In this document: positions 28,001 to 43,000 of the stretch, in pieces | How positions within the stretch are numbered: position 1 is the stretch's first letter | How the letters are laid out: each line of letters begins with the position of its first letter | Source: Tachypleus tridentatus | Taxonomy: Eukaryota; Arthropoda; Merostomata; Xiphosura; Limulidae | Length of the DNA stretch: 64,000 bases | Assembly: GCF_004210375.1 (NCBI RefSeq) | Contig: NC_134825.1 | Location: forward strand, 42,898,348 to 42,962,347 | Reading direction: 5' to 3' | Made by a program: the position numbers and the translations under genes | Notes under the pieces: model-generated | Databases searched by the model: none | What the model saw: only the letters and a program-made list of their open reading frames with translations | What the model was told of the DNA's origin: nothing

Positions 28001-31000
28001 GAGATACAGGATGAACTTGTTAAAAATTGTTAGTGTGATACTTCTTAACACCTCAAACTATTACATTCTTCTCCCAGACAAGGCCCATTCTTGAGCTTTC
28101 ACATGAAGTCATAGGATAACCACTTTTAATCTTCCAATTTCCTTGAAATAATTTCAATTCTTTAAATCTTCCACATGCAGGATTTCAACCCAAATTCATT
28201 TGTACTGTAAATGAATACTCTAGAAACTGTTAACTATTGTTAGTAAGGCACTCTTTAACAATACAAAATACCACACCTATAAGTGATTTTGTTTTGCCAA
28301 TTTTTCTTGACCCTGATTGGCATAAAGAAAGATTACATAGAAACACCATTTTGCACACACAAGATAGTAACCCAATGCAACAGAATCTGACAACAGCTAC
28401 AAAATTAAAGAATGACATTACTAGATAGCATAGTTGTTGCAAATTCTGCTGTTAAAAATTGAAAAGGAAATGTACAAACACTTGTGAAAAGTTCCAAAAT
28501 TTTATGTAAAAAAAGCATTCCAATTTCTTATATAACAGCTATGATGTTGAAAATTATCTTTAAATTTATATAAATATGCTTTTTTTTTCAATTTCCACAC
28601 TACTTTCATTTTCTGATAATCAAATAAATTTTGAAGTTTTATAATGCTAATATTACTGTGTAGTAATCTCAATATAATATCCAGAAGTATTTAGAAACAA
28701 TCAATAGGGTATTTTTCACATGTATAAGTGCATAAAGTCTACATAGAACACATCACTAATAAATAGTGTAAAAACTGGTCATTAAAAAAAAAACTCACCT
28801 GAATTTTGTACTGGAGGTTCATAAATTTGAATTGTATTGTCTGACAAAAAGTAGGAAAGAATGAATGTGCGATCACTGTCTCCTGGGTCAGTAGTGACAA
28901 GGCAACATGAAAAACGAAGAACATCAGTCTCTTTCCCACTTCTGTAAGTACAACAAACACTACAGTATTTGGCACCATTCACATTTACTACTATTCTACA
29001 AGAAGTTTAAATAATTGTTGACACTGAAAGTGTACCAATCTTTTCTAAAGCATATTGTTCAAAATCGCTTACTAAAACAACTTGTTTCAAAGATAAATTG
29101 TTTAAAATCATTTGCTGGTTGGTATTGTATATTGATGAAAATTCTTCATTAATCATCCATACCATATTGATCATTATTGGAATGTATTGTTTAAAATATA
29201 TTATTTATAACAGTCATTCCAAGGTGTTTAATTTTAAGTAATTCATTCATAATAAGTATTTTAGCAGCCTCTTCTGAGACGTAGGTGTATTTTTCAGGTC
29301 ATTTATTAATATCAACATTTTACAAGCCATTTTTAAAACAAATTAAGACATTTTAAAATAATTCATTAATACTGTTAACTAAATTTTCACTTATTATAGA
29401 ATGCAAATACTTCATTTCATGTTAGTGTAGTAAAAACTAAGAAACATTTATAAATTTTTTTATATTTTTATTTCAAAAATATGAAGACGATAAATCAGAA
29501 ATATTCTAAAATCAAATGCAGTATTACAAACATTATTCTGCTTCTTTTCTCTACAGTTCTTTACTGAAATTGAGTTCTTATTCAAGTAGAGACATGCTAC
29601 ATGACAAACTTGGTAACTTAAAGTACACTAAAGTTGCACAAAAGATGTTCTCCTACTATCAACATACAATTATAGAAAATTTCAATATTAAGAATTTTTT
29701 ATACAATAAATAATTCATTTTTCTAGTTTAACCAAATCAATATGTAAAACATATTATCACTAAGAAATAACCAATAGTTTGGCCCCATATTTATATATAT
29801 TTAAAAGTTTAAGCACAAATGACACAAATAAAGTCGTAGGAAAATGTTTTAGAAAAGCTTTGAAGTAAAAGTAAGCATTTCTTTCAATTACTGATCTACC
29901 TGAATGTTTTTTTTATATTTATTTTTATTTATTTGTTTTATTGTTGAATGGCAAGTGTTAACTGCATTCTATAAATAAACCATGTTGTAATAAAGAATCT
30001 CTTTTGTTGGTATTCCAAATAATATAACATATCATCACAGATTTATGTATAACTTAAACATTTAGTTTTCAAATATGTAAATAATTAAATACAAAACTAT
30101 GAAGTTCAAATTATTGTACAAAACATTTGATACCAGTCTATGGTTTTAACAAAAGTGCTTTAATTGCAATGATTTTTTCTAAAAGATTTGGGTTATGAGC
30201 TGTGGATTAATTTATTCTTGACATATTTCTCATTAGTATTGAATCTTCCAAGAACTTCAAAATATCCATACCAGCAAGATTAATGTTCTAAGAAAATAAA
30301 ACAAAGTTTTTCATCACATTTTATTTCAAATGAAGATTTAGTACCTGAAATAAATGTTCATAATGGACAGGTAAAATAAATGTTTGTATTTATTCCAGTA
30401 TAAGTTGATATGTATGATAACTGTGTAGCATTTGTAACTATGGATGAATATTGTCTGTGCATCAAGTATAATGTTGATAAATTTTTGCATCTCAATCACA
30501 GATACAGTGGTAGATTGTTTATATTATTTATAAATCTAATAATTTGATGTAATCGTAGACATATAATATAACCTTCTTTTGGTGTGTTAGATGATTGTTG
30601 CTATATAATTAAGTCAAAGTTAAAACTTCTACAGAAATGTTTTAAAAAGCTAATATGATTTCTACAAAGTATGGTAAACTTTACAATAAATAGAAATAAC
30701 ATTTGTTTCAAAGCATTATAAAATAATTTCTTTATTAAAATGTACTGTTTTGAATATGAACATACATATTAGATGTATAAAGTATTTATAATAGTTTAAG
30801 GAAGTTGATTTTTATATATGTAACAAAGTAATTCAATTGGTTTTCTTTAATGTTTATTTCACAACTTTTGTAAGTTCATATTTGAAAAGGAGTGTGGATC
30901 AGTCAGGATAAATCAGAAATACGGGCAAATAAAAAAATTAATTATTTGAATGAAATGTTACTGCTTCAGCATGGGAGTCTGATAAGTATAAGGACCATAG

Positions 31001-34000
31001 TTTGGAGGGGAGAATTTGCACAACAACTAAAACTGCTACCCACATCTTACCTACTCCTCAAACCTATGCTGCAGTGAAAGATGAGAATATTGATTTATGG
31101 ATTCTTCAGAATGTTGAATAACTTACGTTTTATTAAATTATAAAAGAAAAGATCAGTAGAAATAAATATTTATTAACTGTAAAACCTATTTAGGTTTAAG
31201 TGAAATTTTTTGTAACTAATATTTCTTTATGAGACAACAATGTTCTCTTAAAACTACATTATTTAAAATTATGTTGTTGATTTTTTGCCAGAACATTCCA
31301 TTTTATTTGTATAATTTCGTTTAAGCTATTACACAAAAATGTTTACAGCAAATGGTATTTCAGATAAAGAGATACCCAAAAGAAGTGCCAAAATTATAAT
31401 TTTCCTATGCTGAAAATAAACTTTCAATGCATATTTACCTCCTCTCACACAACTAGGTATTTTCGTTCAGTGCTGCCATCTATATGCATAATTGTTTTGC
31501 AGGCCACAAGCTTTGAGCTCCACATACTTTACAATCGACTGATGCAAAAGTGTCTTACATGCAAATCATCATGCAACACCCATCTCCTAATAAAAGTGCA
31601 TCATACTTTCCTGATGCATGTGACTGACTCTCTATATTCAATTCTACTAAACTATCAGTTCTAGTTTTGGCAGAAAATAGCAGCACCAGTTTTCAGTAGG
31701 AAGGAAGAGTGAGAAAGGTAAGTAGTGCCTATCAGAAATATATTTTCAGTATAGGAAAATAATAGTTTCTGATATGATACATTGCTTTCTCTCACATAAA
31801 TAGCTAGAATCCCACCCTGAATAGGTGAATGGACTAATGCAAGGAAATATAAGAAATATCTTTCAAAGGCATCCAAAGGACACCCTAAAAGTGTAGATCC
31901 TCACAACACAGGATCATATATGGGAGACCATACCACTCCTGTATCTGGTTACTTATCGCCTGGTATGGAAAGAGGTATTGCAGACACGAGCAGAAAACAT
32001 CAACAGCTAGAATCCCGAAGAGAATGGGTGAAGGGACTGATGCAAAGAAAAGAAATAAGCATCCAAAGGAAACCTTAAAAGAGTAGATCCTCACAGTATG
32101 GGATCATATATAGGAGACTAGACTGCTTCTGTACAAGGTATACTCTTTGCCCAATGTGGAAAGAGATATCACAAACATGAGCAGAAAATGGGAGGAACTC
32201 CTCCAAAAGAGGAATAACAGTAGTTGGATAGGGATTTGAACCACACAATATTGGAACCTCAATCCCTTAAAGTACACCAATGTGTGTGAGAGTAAAAGGA
32301 TGTGCCTCAGGTGTAAGTAAGTCAACTGAATACAAAATACAAGTCACCAGAAACTGACATCCATGCAGGGGTAGAATAAGTATCATACTGTCATTAAGTC
32401 AACTACAATCCAAAACCCAGGCCACTGGGAACTGACATCCACATGGAGTAGGAAAGAGGAGTATACTGGCAGTAAGTAAACTACAATCCAAAACCTAGCC
32501 TCATGGTAGGGGAAAGAATGAAAATTGTATCATCTTGGCCTCAATATTATCAGACCTCTACTGTCTCAAAAACAAAATACTTAGCATAAACCCTCTTATC
32601 CAGGGAAGAAGGGAACCAAATACTGAGAAGAAGAGATATCATGTAACAAAGAAGAACGTGGATCATAAAAGTTCAGTTTGTCATATTCAGGAGAAAAAGT
32701 GGCAAGATTAGGAGAAGCAGATTGACTCACATAACAATCAATATCACAGTGGATGATAGATAGGAAGTGAAAAAATGAGTCACCTTAATGTGTAGCCTGT
32801 GTGAGAATGCTAGTTGAAGGTATGGTATCTGAAGTGGTAACTTGAATATTGGAATTCATTGTATAAAATTGAAAGTCAAACACAAGTGTTTGATTTAAAA
32901 AAAAAAAAAAACTGAGATAATAAGTTATCTAAAAAGTTGTTAACTGTTGAAAAGAAAAATTAACAAAATCCACTTTAGAATAATAACTAAAAAATCTCAC
33001 AAAGTTGATTAAATTTGAAGAGCACAAAGAAAACACACCTTGACACGAGTACTGTCAAATGAGAAATGAGTTCATTAGAATCAAAGAGAGAAAATCACAT
33101 TTATCAGGAGAGTGTGCTGCACTCTTATTGGTGAAGTATTGTCACATGATATTTACATTTAAGATGCATTTAAATCAGTTAAGTGTAAAGTATGTAGGAA
33201 ATCAAGGCTTGTGGCATGCAAAAATATATTTTTGTATATATAGGGCTGCACTGAATGAGATTAGTATTTATGTGAAAGGAAGTAATGTACTACATCAGAA
33301 ATAAAGTTTTTGTGACAGCTTTTGCATTGTCATGGTTTGTTTGAAAAACAATTAATATATAGTATGTTTTACTTGTTTAAGAAACCTAATGTTCAGAAAA
33401 ATAATTTTATGAAAACAGCTTTTTTGTGTGCTATGTAGTATAACCATACACTGTAATTCTTTAGCTGTTGTGATATTCAAAGTCAGTTTTACATTTACTT
33501 GGAATCAGTACAGGCACCAGCTGCTTCATACAAGTGTCAGCAGTAGTAATGCAAATGGTGACAAGGCAACAATCTGTCTCTGTCATTCTAAAATACTGTT
33601 AGTGATAGATACTAGATAAACAATAATACTAACTGTGAGATCACTCACAGTCAATCACATTTATATCATAGTTAAAGAGAGGTGACTTTTCACTTTTATA
33701 AAATTAAAACTTCTCCAGTATTATAATCAATTTTATACCATAATTCACTCTTCAAAGAGCAAGAGATAGTGAGTTACATATTTTATATCTCGACCATGAC
33801 GACTTAATGTCAATAATAATTCACATTTGTGATGCTCTTTCCAAAACTAGCTCTGCACAGATAACAAAACTTTTTTGCACTTCAATTCAAATATTTAAAG
33901 ATGTTTATTAGTGTCAGAGATAATTAATAAGAAAACATAGTCATAATTCAATCTTATTTATGTGTAAATCATCAACTAAAATATATTTTAGTAATTTCTT

Positions 34001-37000
34001 TAAACTAGATTTAAGCCTTCAAAATAAGTATTAACTGAATATATGCACAGCTTGAGTGTATTTATTATATTTAAGCTTGGTTTTGATTTGTTTGGAATTT
34101 CTTGTAAAGCTATGCCATGCCTATCTGCACTAACTACTCATAATTTAGCAATAAAAACAAAACAGAAAGCTGCTAGTCATCACAACCTGCTACCAACTCT
34201 TTTTTCCAACAAATAGGGGGACTAACTGTCACTTATTATAATGCCCCCAATGCTGAAAAGGCAAACATGTTTGGTAGGACAAGGATATGATATTTAAGTA
34301 ATCTAACATCAGAATTATCTATACTGAACTCGAGCTGTATTGTACATATCTCTTGGTTTGTAAATACATGTCTAACACAATCTGTGCAACTGATATTTTG
34401 ATTTTTCTATTTCTGTAATATGGAGTTTTAAACTAGAAGTTAAGATCAATATTGTATCTGTTGTCTTGACAATGCTAGTTTTTACCTTGATAGCATACCA
34501 ACTTACACATATGCTCGAAGTAATAAATCTACAATTAAATTGCATATTCTTATTTTGTTGTTGTTGTTGCTTTATATTCTTTATTACTTGAACTTACAAT
34601 ATTAAACTAATTAAAATAACGACAGCAAATCAAACACATTACCCTTCTTGTTCAATTTGCAAGGAGAAGGTTTTCTTAGGTAATTTAGGAAGTAGTGACG
34701 AACAATTCCCTAGAGAGTCTTCTTCTGAACCAAAACCATTATATGATGGGTGTTGATTTTTAAGTGAGAGGATGTTGTCTTTCTGAGGCATATCAAGAGG
34801 CTTCATTGCTGATAGTCATTAAAATATTATAAGAAATAAATATCTAATTGTTTTTTACTTTTAACATATTATTACTACAAACCTAATAATGCAAAAATGA
34901 CTGATAACATTGCATACAAATTCCCCTTTATATTTTTCATATGAAGCCACTCATTGTAAGCTTCATACAAAACAACTCATGAACAGAAACAGTAAAACAA
35001 CATACAGCTATTATCCTATTTTATAATTTTAACATACCTAAAAGTAACTCATAAGTGTACTTTAACAAGCATAATTAAAACAACTGTTTCATTTTCAGAA
35101 TTAACCAAAAATAAATCATGTGTTGTAGTTTATACAGGTTCATAACACCTGAGGAATGTGCAAGTTTGCATTCCCCTTTAATTTTTATATTGTGTGAAGC
35201 TAAATAAAAGTTTAATTTTGTTTTCAGAATTAACCAAAAAATAAATCATGTGTTGTAGTTTATACAGGTTCATAACACCTGAGGAATGTGCAAGTTTGCA
35301 AAAAAAATTATTATTAGAAAGTATTTTTAAAACCTTTTGTTAAAAAGTTTCAAACATAATTTTTTTCTACACCAAATATGTATTTCCAATTGGTACTTAC
35401 CTCCTTTCACAAGATTAACTATTATTTTTCATTGCTATTCTCTGAATGCAAACTTTTTCTTTACACATGCCACAAGCCTTGTGCTCTCCCCTTGTTGGAA
35501 TAGTACATTCCAACATATCTCTCATGCATCATCTGTCAACCAATAGTAGTATAGTATGCACACTTAACAAATGTAATTCCCTTTACCGAACCTTCACTTC
35601 AAAGTTTGGCAAAAGATGTGTGCACTGGAAAAGTGGTGAAGAAGGGTGGGAAGTGTGAGAAATGCATTTTCAGTATAGAAAAATTATAACTTCCAACATG
35701 GACCTACCTTCTCTCACAAGATTAGCTATAACCCCACACTAAGAAGGAGGAGGTATCTATGCAAGGGAACAATAAAAGCACTATTTGAAATGTCTGAAGG
35801 ATATCCTTGACCATAAGAAAAGAGTTCTGATGACCAGAGTAGGGGAACCACACTTCTTCTGAAGCAGGTACTCACTACCCATGTGTATACATTTGTAAAA
35901 TACAAAGACATAAATCATGAGGTGCAGAGTGGCTATGCACATCAGACTATACTCAGCAAGGTAATCACATCCAAAAAAGTGCACAGAGTGAACACAATAT
36001 CCTATTTTGAAAAGCAGACTATACACAGTTCTTCACTCAAAGCATGGCAAGGATGGGTGAGGGAGAGGAACTGGCATGTCTGCTGAAGTATGAAAACCAC
36101 TGCAGAGCATCACACAAAGAAGGAAGAAGGTAAATGGTAGCAAAAGAGGATCCTGTGCAAGGATTTATCATATGTAAAGTACCTACTGCAGGAATCCCAC
36201 ATGGACCCTGAAATATTCAACCTCCTCATGCACAACAGCAGATAAATCCATTGCCAGAGCATGTGCACCTGAGGCCCACAAAAATGCCAGTTGTTGGTGT
36301 AACTCCCAATGTGGTAGGATAACTTCATAATACCTTGCACAGAAAAGTTTCACAAAATTTGAGTGCAAAATAAAGCAAGTTTAATTAACTGAGAAATTAA
36401 AAAAATTGAATGACTTAAGAAATCAAATGAAGTTGAAAATGAACCACTTCACGAGGAAAACAAAATCAAACACATAGCAATAAATAAATAAAAATAAAAA
36501 GTACATATGACCATGAACACTACCAAATAAGATGTGAAGGTAGAGACATATGCATCACATGATGATTTGCATGAGAGATACATTGGAATGTACTATTTCA
36601 ACAAGAGGAGAGTGCAAGGCTTGTGGCATGAGTAAAGAAAAATTGAACAAGAATAGCTAATCTTGTGAAAGGTTTATTTCTTTTCTGAATGTTGTGCAAA
36701 GCTACAAGAGGGCTACCTGCACTAGCTTTTCCTAATATGGCAGTATAAAATTAGAGGGAAAGCAGCTAGTCATCACCACCCACCACCAACCCTTTGGTTG
36801 GCCATAACATTGTAATGTTCCCAAGGCTGAAAGGGAGAGCATGTTTGGTGTGAAAGGGATTTGAACCCACAAACCTCAGATTGTGATTTGAGTGCTCTAA
36901 CCACCTGGCCATGTCAGACCACATATAAAAGGAGGTAATTACAGTATCAGAATTTAATATATAGAAATACATCAACAGTAGTTGCATTAAAATTATCATT

Positions 37001-40000
37001 GTTTATTTTTCAAATTGATCACATGCATTCAAACTTTCATAAACAAGTCCATGTGTATACCCTGTCATTTTGAAACAATCACTGATGCATTTCTGTCACT
37101 TTTTTGTGTCTTTAGCAAGGATTATGTGTATCAAAGATTCTTCTCATCACTGATATATTGAAAATTTTCTAGTATTCTAGTAAATTTAAATAAAAATGTA
37201 AGATATCTACAAAAACAACCTTATAAGGAAATAATTACCCAGGCCATACTTGGCATGATAATATTGTTTTGTAAATTCATCACAATCATACAAGAGAAAA
37301 TTTCTTCCCCAAACGTTGATAGTAACCCCTATTCTAAGATCACTATCACGATAAGACTCCATGTTTCTGGATCCAACCTGGAAAATATTAACAAATTTGA
37401 ATCAAAAATATGTTTTAATAAACATTATTTTATGAATATGTACAAGGTCAACAAAATAACTGCAAGTTAACATTTTTTATTACTTTAACAAATCACCCAT
37501 TTAATAATTCACTGACAGGACCTAAAATTATTTTTCATGAAGAAAGTATAGAAAACCTTTTATAACGTTAAAAATTGATAAATATACTAAAACTTATATT
37601 ATGGAAAAACCTATGAGTTAACTAAACAAGAAATGCTATATCAAAAACAATTATCAGATGCAAAACAATTAATTTTTTTACCAATACATCACACAAAATA
37701 TATACATAATGACATATTTTAGGATCTCCCTCAGTGAAGCCTGTGTGTTGTGAATGACTTTGACTGATTAAATATGTTTATGGCTGTAAAATAGGATACT
37801 CTGGTGGTACAATTTTACTGGCATTCATGTTCATATAATTTTAAACACCTTTTTTTACATGTAAAATTGGAGTCAAAATTAAAACTATATACAAAGAATA
37901 ATCTCACATACTAAAAGACAGATGCAAAATAAACCCCAAATAAATGTATTTAATTAACTAATAGGTACTTACATTTTTCATTTTTTCTTAAAACAGTGTC
38001 CCACCTTAAATTTGTAATGGGACACTTGTCTCACTTCCTTCTAAAACCGTTTCTATGCAGTTAGAATGGTAAAAGCTAAAATTACTACCATACATTAATA
38101 TACAAATATTTCAAATTAATTCAAAGTTACACTCAAATGAAACTACACATTAGTAATATAAGAATTATTTACCTTTTGATTGTCATACATATACCAGCCA
38201 TTTTTTTCTGAATCTCCAAATGTGTTAAGTACAATTTTATTATTCCCACCAGGAGGAGCACTTTCAATATGCTGCATGAAAACAATAAACAAATTCTTTA
38301 AATTATAGTAAGAGATTGTTTTTTAAAATTACATATACATGTAATTATTTCTTAAGTAAGGGAACATAAGATAGATACAATTTTAAAAATACTACACAAT
38401 TTCTCCTTAAAGGTAATATTAAAACTTTTTTTCAGCTTTTAACTTTTATTTAATCAAAATACATAGATTCTACTGTTTTTGAGTGTGTATGTCTCAATTT
38501 CTAAAACAATCAATCTTGGATTTGCTACAAAATATGTTGCTGCTGTTTTGTGGTTTTGGTGGGATACTTATTAAAATAATTTTTGATAAGTAAATCCCAG
38601 AATTATTATTTATGTACACCATTTTATATTAAAAACTTTAAGTTTTTCCATCACAAAATCGACTTCATAAAAAAAGAAAGAGACTCTTGCTGTTTTTAAT
38701 TACCTTTGGCAACTTAGAACGTCGCAGAAAACAAGAATGTGCATCTTTCCCTGAGTTTGGAGAAATAGATTCAAGGATTTCAATACTATCATCTTCAAGG
38801 TAATAATGAAGAATCATTTTGTGGATATTTCCAGAAGTAGAATTTCTGTCATCCCAAAGACAGTAATATCGCAGAACTTGCCGATTATGATTAAGAAACT
38901 GTTTTAAGGTATCTACTTTCTCATATGGTCTATGAGGTTTCATAGTGGCTTTTAACTAAAAACACAATGACAGAAACAAAATACAGTATCTTAAGAAGAC
39001 AAAAAAACTTATGTCATTTTATGAGGATGTATGATTTTATAAACTTGAGTATTTCAAATAATGTAATGGAAAGTAAAATACAGAATTTTTTAGAGATTAT
39101 AAAATAAAATTGATATCTATAAGCATAAAAACAATGATATGAGTGATAATTAAGATATCTTAAAACGTTTTTTAAATTCTTCAAATGACATCCAGACTCA
39201 CAAAGATAACATGCCATTGACAACCTAATATCATACAATATTATAAACATACCTTTTTTCGATTTTCTGTATAAGGATCTTCAGGAATAATTTCAGGATT
39301 TTGAACATGACGTCCAATATTTGTAAGAAAGGATCGAGTGAACTTATCACAATCAACTATTTTGAAATCTTTCCCATAAATATTTACTTCCTCTCCAACA
39401 TTCAAATCATGCAAAGTGTAATACTGATTTTCATTTGGTGAAGACTTTGCAAAATGATGGCGGCGAATAAGAGTTCCTGATAAACATATGAATGGTTCAC
39501 TGTTAATTATAGTGTGTAAAGCCTTCAGTATACTGTTCTAACATCATTTATAATATTTTCAGCATAAAAAAATTTATTCAGTGAAATAGTGTACATGGAT
39601 GATACATTATTGGAAATGCATAATGTTAAACCTGTAGTTAGTATTATATTATTTTACTCATGTATTTTTTATTACTTTGTTTCCTTGGAATCACTGGATG
39701 AGATGATCTTTTCAGGAACTTGTTTTATATTTTTTTGTTTTTCACAACTAATCCACTCTTTTTTTTTCCAAAATAATCTTCAGAAATCAAATTACATATG
39801 CATGTACACATTACTCAAGTAGTTCATATTTCTTTTTATGGTGAAATTTTTGTGAAAAAAACTTGTCAGTGAGCTTTTTTTAGAAATTTGATGTGCCATT
39901 AGAACTTCACTTAGATCAGATATTGAATTTTGAATCAGACATGTTTGCAGAAATGTGTCAAATCCTTGGGATTAAAAACAACAGCCCTTCATCCATCTTC

Positions 40001-43000
40001 TAATACAGTATGGATGAATGTCAAAAAATGTGAGATCAAAAACTTCTGTTACTGATGAGTTATCATACAGCAGTATAAGACATTATTAGCAACAAACCAT
40101 CATCACTGTTGGTTAGGAGAGAAATGAAAATGCCATTGGACCTTTTGTAAACTCATTTGCAAAACAGCAGCTCAGTAGAGTTTTACACAGACTATGTAGA
40201 GATTAAGGAACACTACTGATGATATACATGACTTTACTCAAAAACGACTTAAATCAGCTAGCCTGGATTTCATCAAGATGACATGGTATGATGTAGAATC
40301 TCCACTTCAAAAAGGTCAAATCCAAGGTTAAGTAGATGTTGGAAGGAGCTATATGCTGTACTGAAAAGAATTAATGATGAGATTTATGGAACACAGAATT
40401 ATAAGCAATTGAAGCCCAAGATCATCCATAGTGATTGTCTTTTAAAATACGATGGTAAAAAAACAGTCAACTGAGTAACAACAAAAAAAGAACTTTCCAG
40501 CAGAAAGTTAACCTACTAACAAACCCAAAGTTCCTGATGAGACTAAATTCAGATGATCATCAAGACTGGGGCTTTCAGTAAATTCACTCAACCATCTACC
40601 CAGGAAGAACACCAGAGACAGAAAGCCAGGTGATAACAAAGGAGAAAACGCCATTCATCTTTATACAACTGGACTCTAAAATGAAAACCACCAAAATGAT
40701 TTGATGAATGGACAGTTTAGTATAGTATTTTATTATATAAATTTTCTAACAAAAGTGTTTATGAGAATTCAGAATCTAGGAAGGGAATAAAGTTGTAAGC
40801 TAACTTTTGATTTTTTAACACACTGTTAGCCAATGTTAAATTAAGTCTAGAAAAGTAAAGAAAGTTTTCCTCATACAGTCAAAGCTACCTTATAAACATG
40901 AGACAGTTGTGAAGCATGTACAGTTTTTATGAAATATAGAGCTGAATCAGTCAATGTGTTTTCATTGGATCTATATTTGCTATTGTGCTTATTGGGATCC
41001 AAGACAATACAAACACAGATCCAACGAAAAGATATTGATTGATTCTGCTCTATATTTTTTTAAAAAACTCTACATGCTACACAACTGTCTAATATTTATA
41101 ATCAACTTTGACTGTACGAGAAAAACATGATGTCAAATTAAACTTTCTTGTCTTGGATCTAGGACAATGTCTCACTGGAGCAAGAAGTATAGAAATACAT
41201 TATATGTTTTCTTGGGGGTTGACCATGACTCTCCTACACAATTAGGGTTGAAACTATTTCCTCATCCTTTCTCAAACTCTCTACAGCCTTCCAAAATGAT
41301 AGATGCTTGTAGCCAACCAATGCTCTGAAACCATTATTCCAAACTTTGTATAAGTTGTTTGTGCAGTCTTGCCCAGCCAGTATGACTGCATTAACATTCC
41401 ACAGAACCAAAGGGTATTGAGGAGATATTCAAAGCATTATGACAGGGACTTTGATGCAAAAATTTGGCATTACTTAGATAAAGCATAAGATACATAATTT
41501 GTGAAACATTATAACTATAAAGTTCAAATACAGTAATCAAATGCAGCCAACCACCAAAATGTCTCTAATTTTTATAAATAATCAAGAAGTTTTTTGAACA
41601 ATGTTTCAATTGTGGGTATTGCTCTAAGTTTTTTTTACATGAAATGAATCATCATATGTTTTGTTTTGTGTTCAGACAAAATTGTTTTTTGTATAATTAT
41701 GTCTTTTGTATTTTTCAATCATTTTTTTAAATTTTAGTTTCTTTTATTGGACTGACAAATGTGTTTGACAATATTTTTTTGAAATAAAACCATTTATATC
41801 TAATGAAGCATCAATGTTATGTAGAAAAGTGACAAATTTTGTGCAACAATATGTAATTTCTCATCTTGAAAAATATGAGCTATAATTACAAAATTACCTA
41901 CTTAATTAGATTTTCACTTCAAAACAAATACTCTTTTGAAGAAATTTTCCTGACATAATTAAGATCTCACTTTGAAACAAACAAGCCTAAAATTACAAAC
42001 AAACGAGCTTTCAAGATGTCTTCAAAAATAGTAATAAATAAAAAGGTAGATTATATAAAAAACATTTAGATGAGAAAGTGTTTTTTTTTTCAAAACCTGG
42101 TAAGACATTGTCTATATCCTTACTTATTGAATTATCTTCTACAACGAAGTTGATTTTATGTTATTTGTAATAATGTTGGAGTGGTTTTAATGTCATTTGT
42201 AACACAGTTCTACAACAATTTACAAAGCTTGTGCAAACTTTAAAGGAGAGAATAAAGCTCGACATAATAACAAAAATATGTATCTTACATGTTTATGCCA
42301 TCAGTGCTATTGGTTCTGTGCATGAATCATCCAAAAAGATTTTCACAATCATCTAATAACTTATACAGTGTAACTGAGAGAGCATTCTAAATTTTAACCA
42401 ATTTTTTGTATGTAATTTTTATTGATAGTTTTTGACTCCCCAATAAGTATTTTTGTTGGCTTCATATACATTTTGAAGACTTTTAACACTCCTACGAAAA
42501 GACGTTTCTAGTCCTGATTTTTCCAAGCCCGTTCCCCTGGCTGTGGTTTTGCTAGATAGTAGATAGGGACAGTGGAAATCTCGTTAATCCATTCATTAAT
42601 GGATTTAAATGGCAATTTCATTTAAATACAAAATTATTAGCCTAATATTAATAACCTTTCAAGTTGCTCTGGGGCCTATTAGGCCCCACTTTTCGTAGGA
42701 GTGTTAACTATCTGATTCTGATAACATTGGTTTCCACCAAAAGACATCTCTTTCAAAGACATTTGTTTATTTTATGCTTCACCTTTACACATCTTTTTCC
42801 ATTCCCTGTTAGTTCATACAAATGAACCTGTTGTAACTTATGTCTCACAACAGTACACACCTAATATTTATCAGTCTACCCTCCCAAAATTCTAAGTTTA
42901 AGGTTTCTTCTTTTTTTTCATTATTTATACATTTTGATAATCCTACATGCTTGTTTGCAAAATTGTACAAAATGGAGTGTTTTATTGTATACTAGTTAAT

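Noticed and set aside
32290-32520. Spaced direct repeats as a CRISPR-like array
   Set aside because: Degenerate units of about 84 bases without unique spacers, in a eukaryotic intron; tandem interior of a repeat element.
36850-36920. tRNA gene (A and B boxes, cloverleaf-like)
   Set aside because: It continues into the SINE body and tail seen at several other places; it is the tRNA-derived head of a SINE.
38665-38943. 92-codon minus-strand frame with its own ATG as a separate gene
   Set aside because: It is one exon of the EFHC gene, with intron sequence read through past the donor at 38703.
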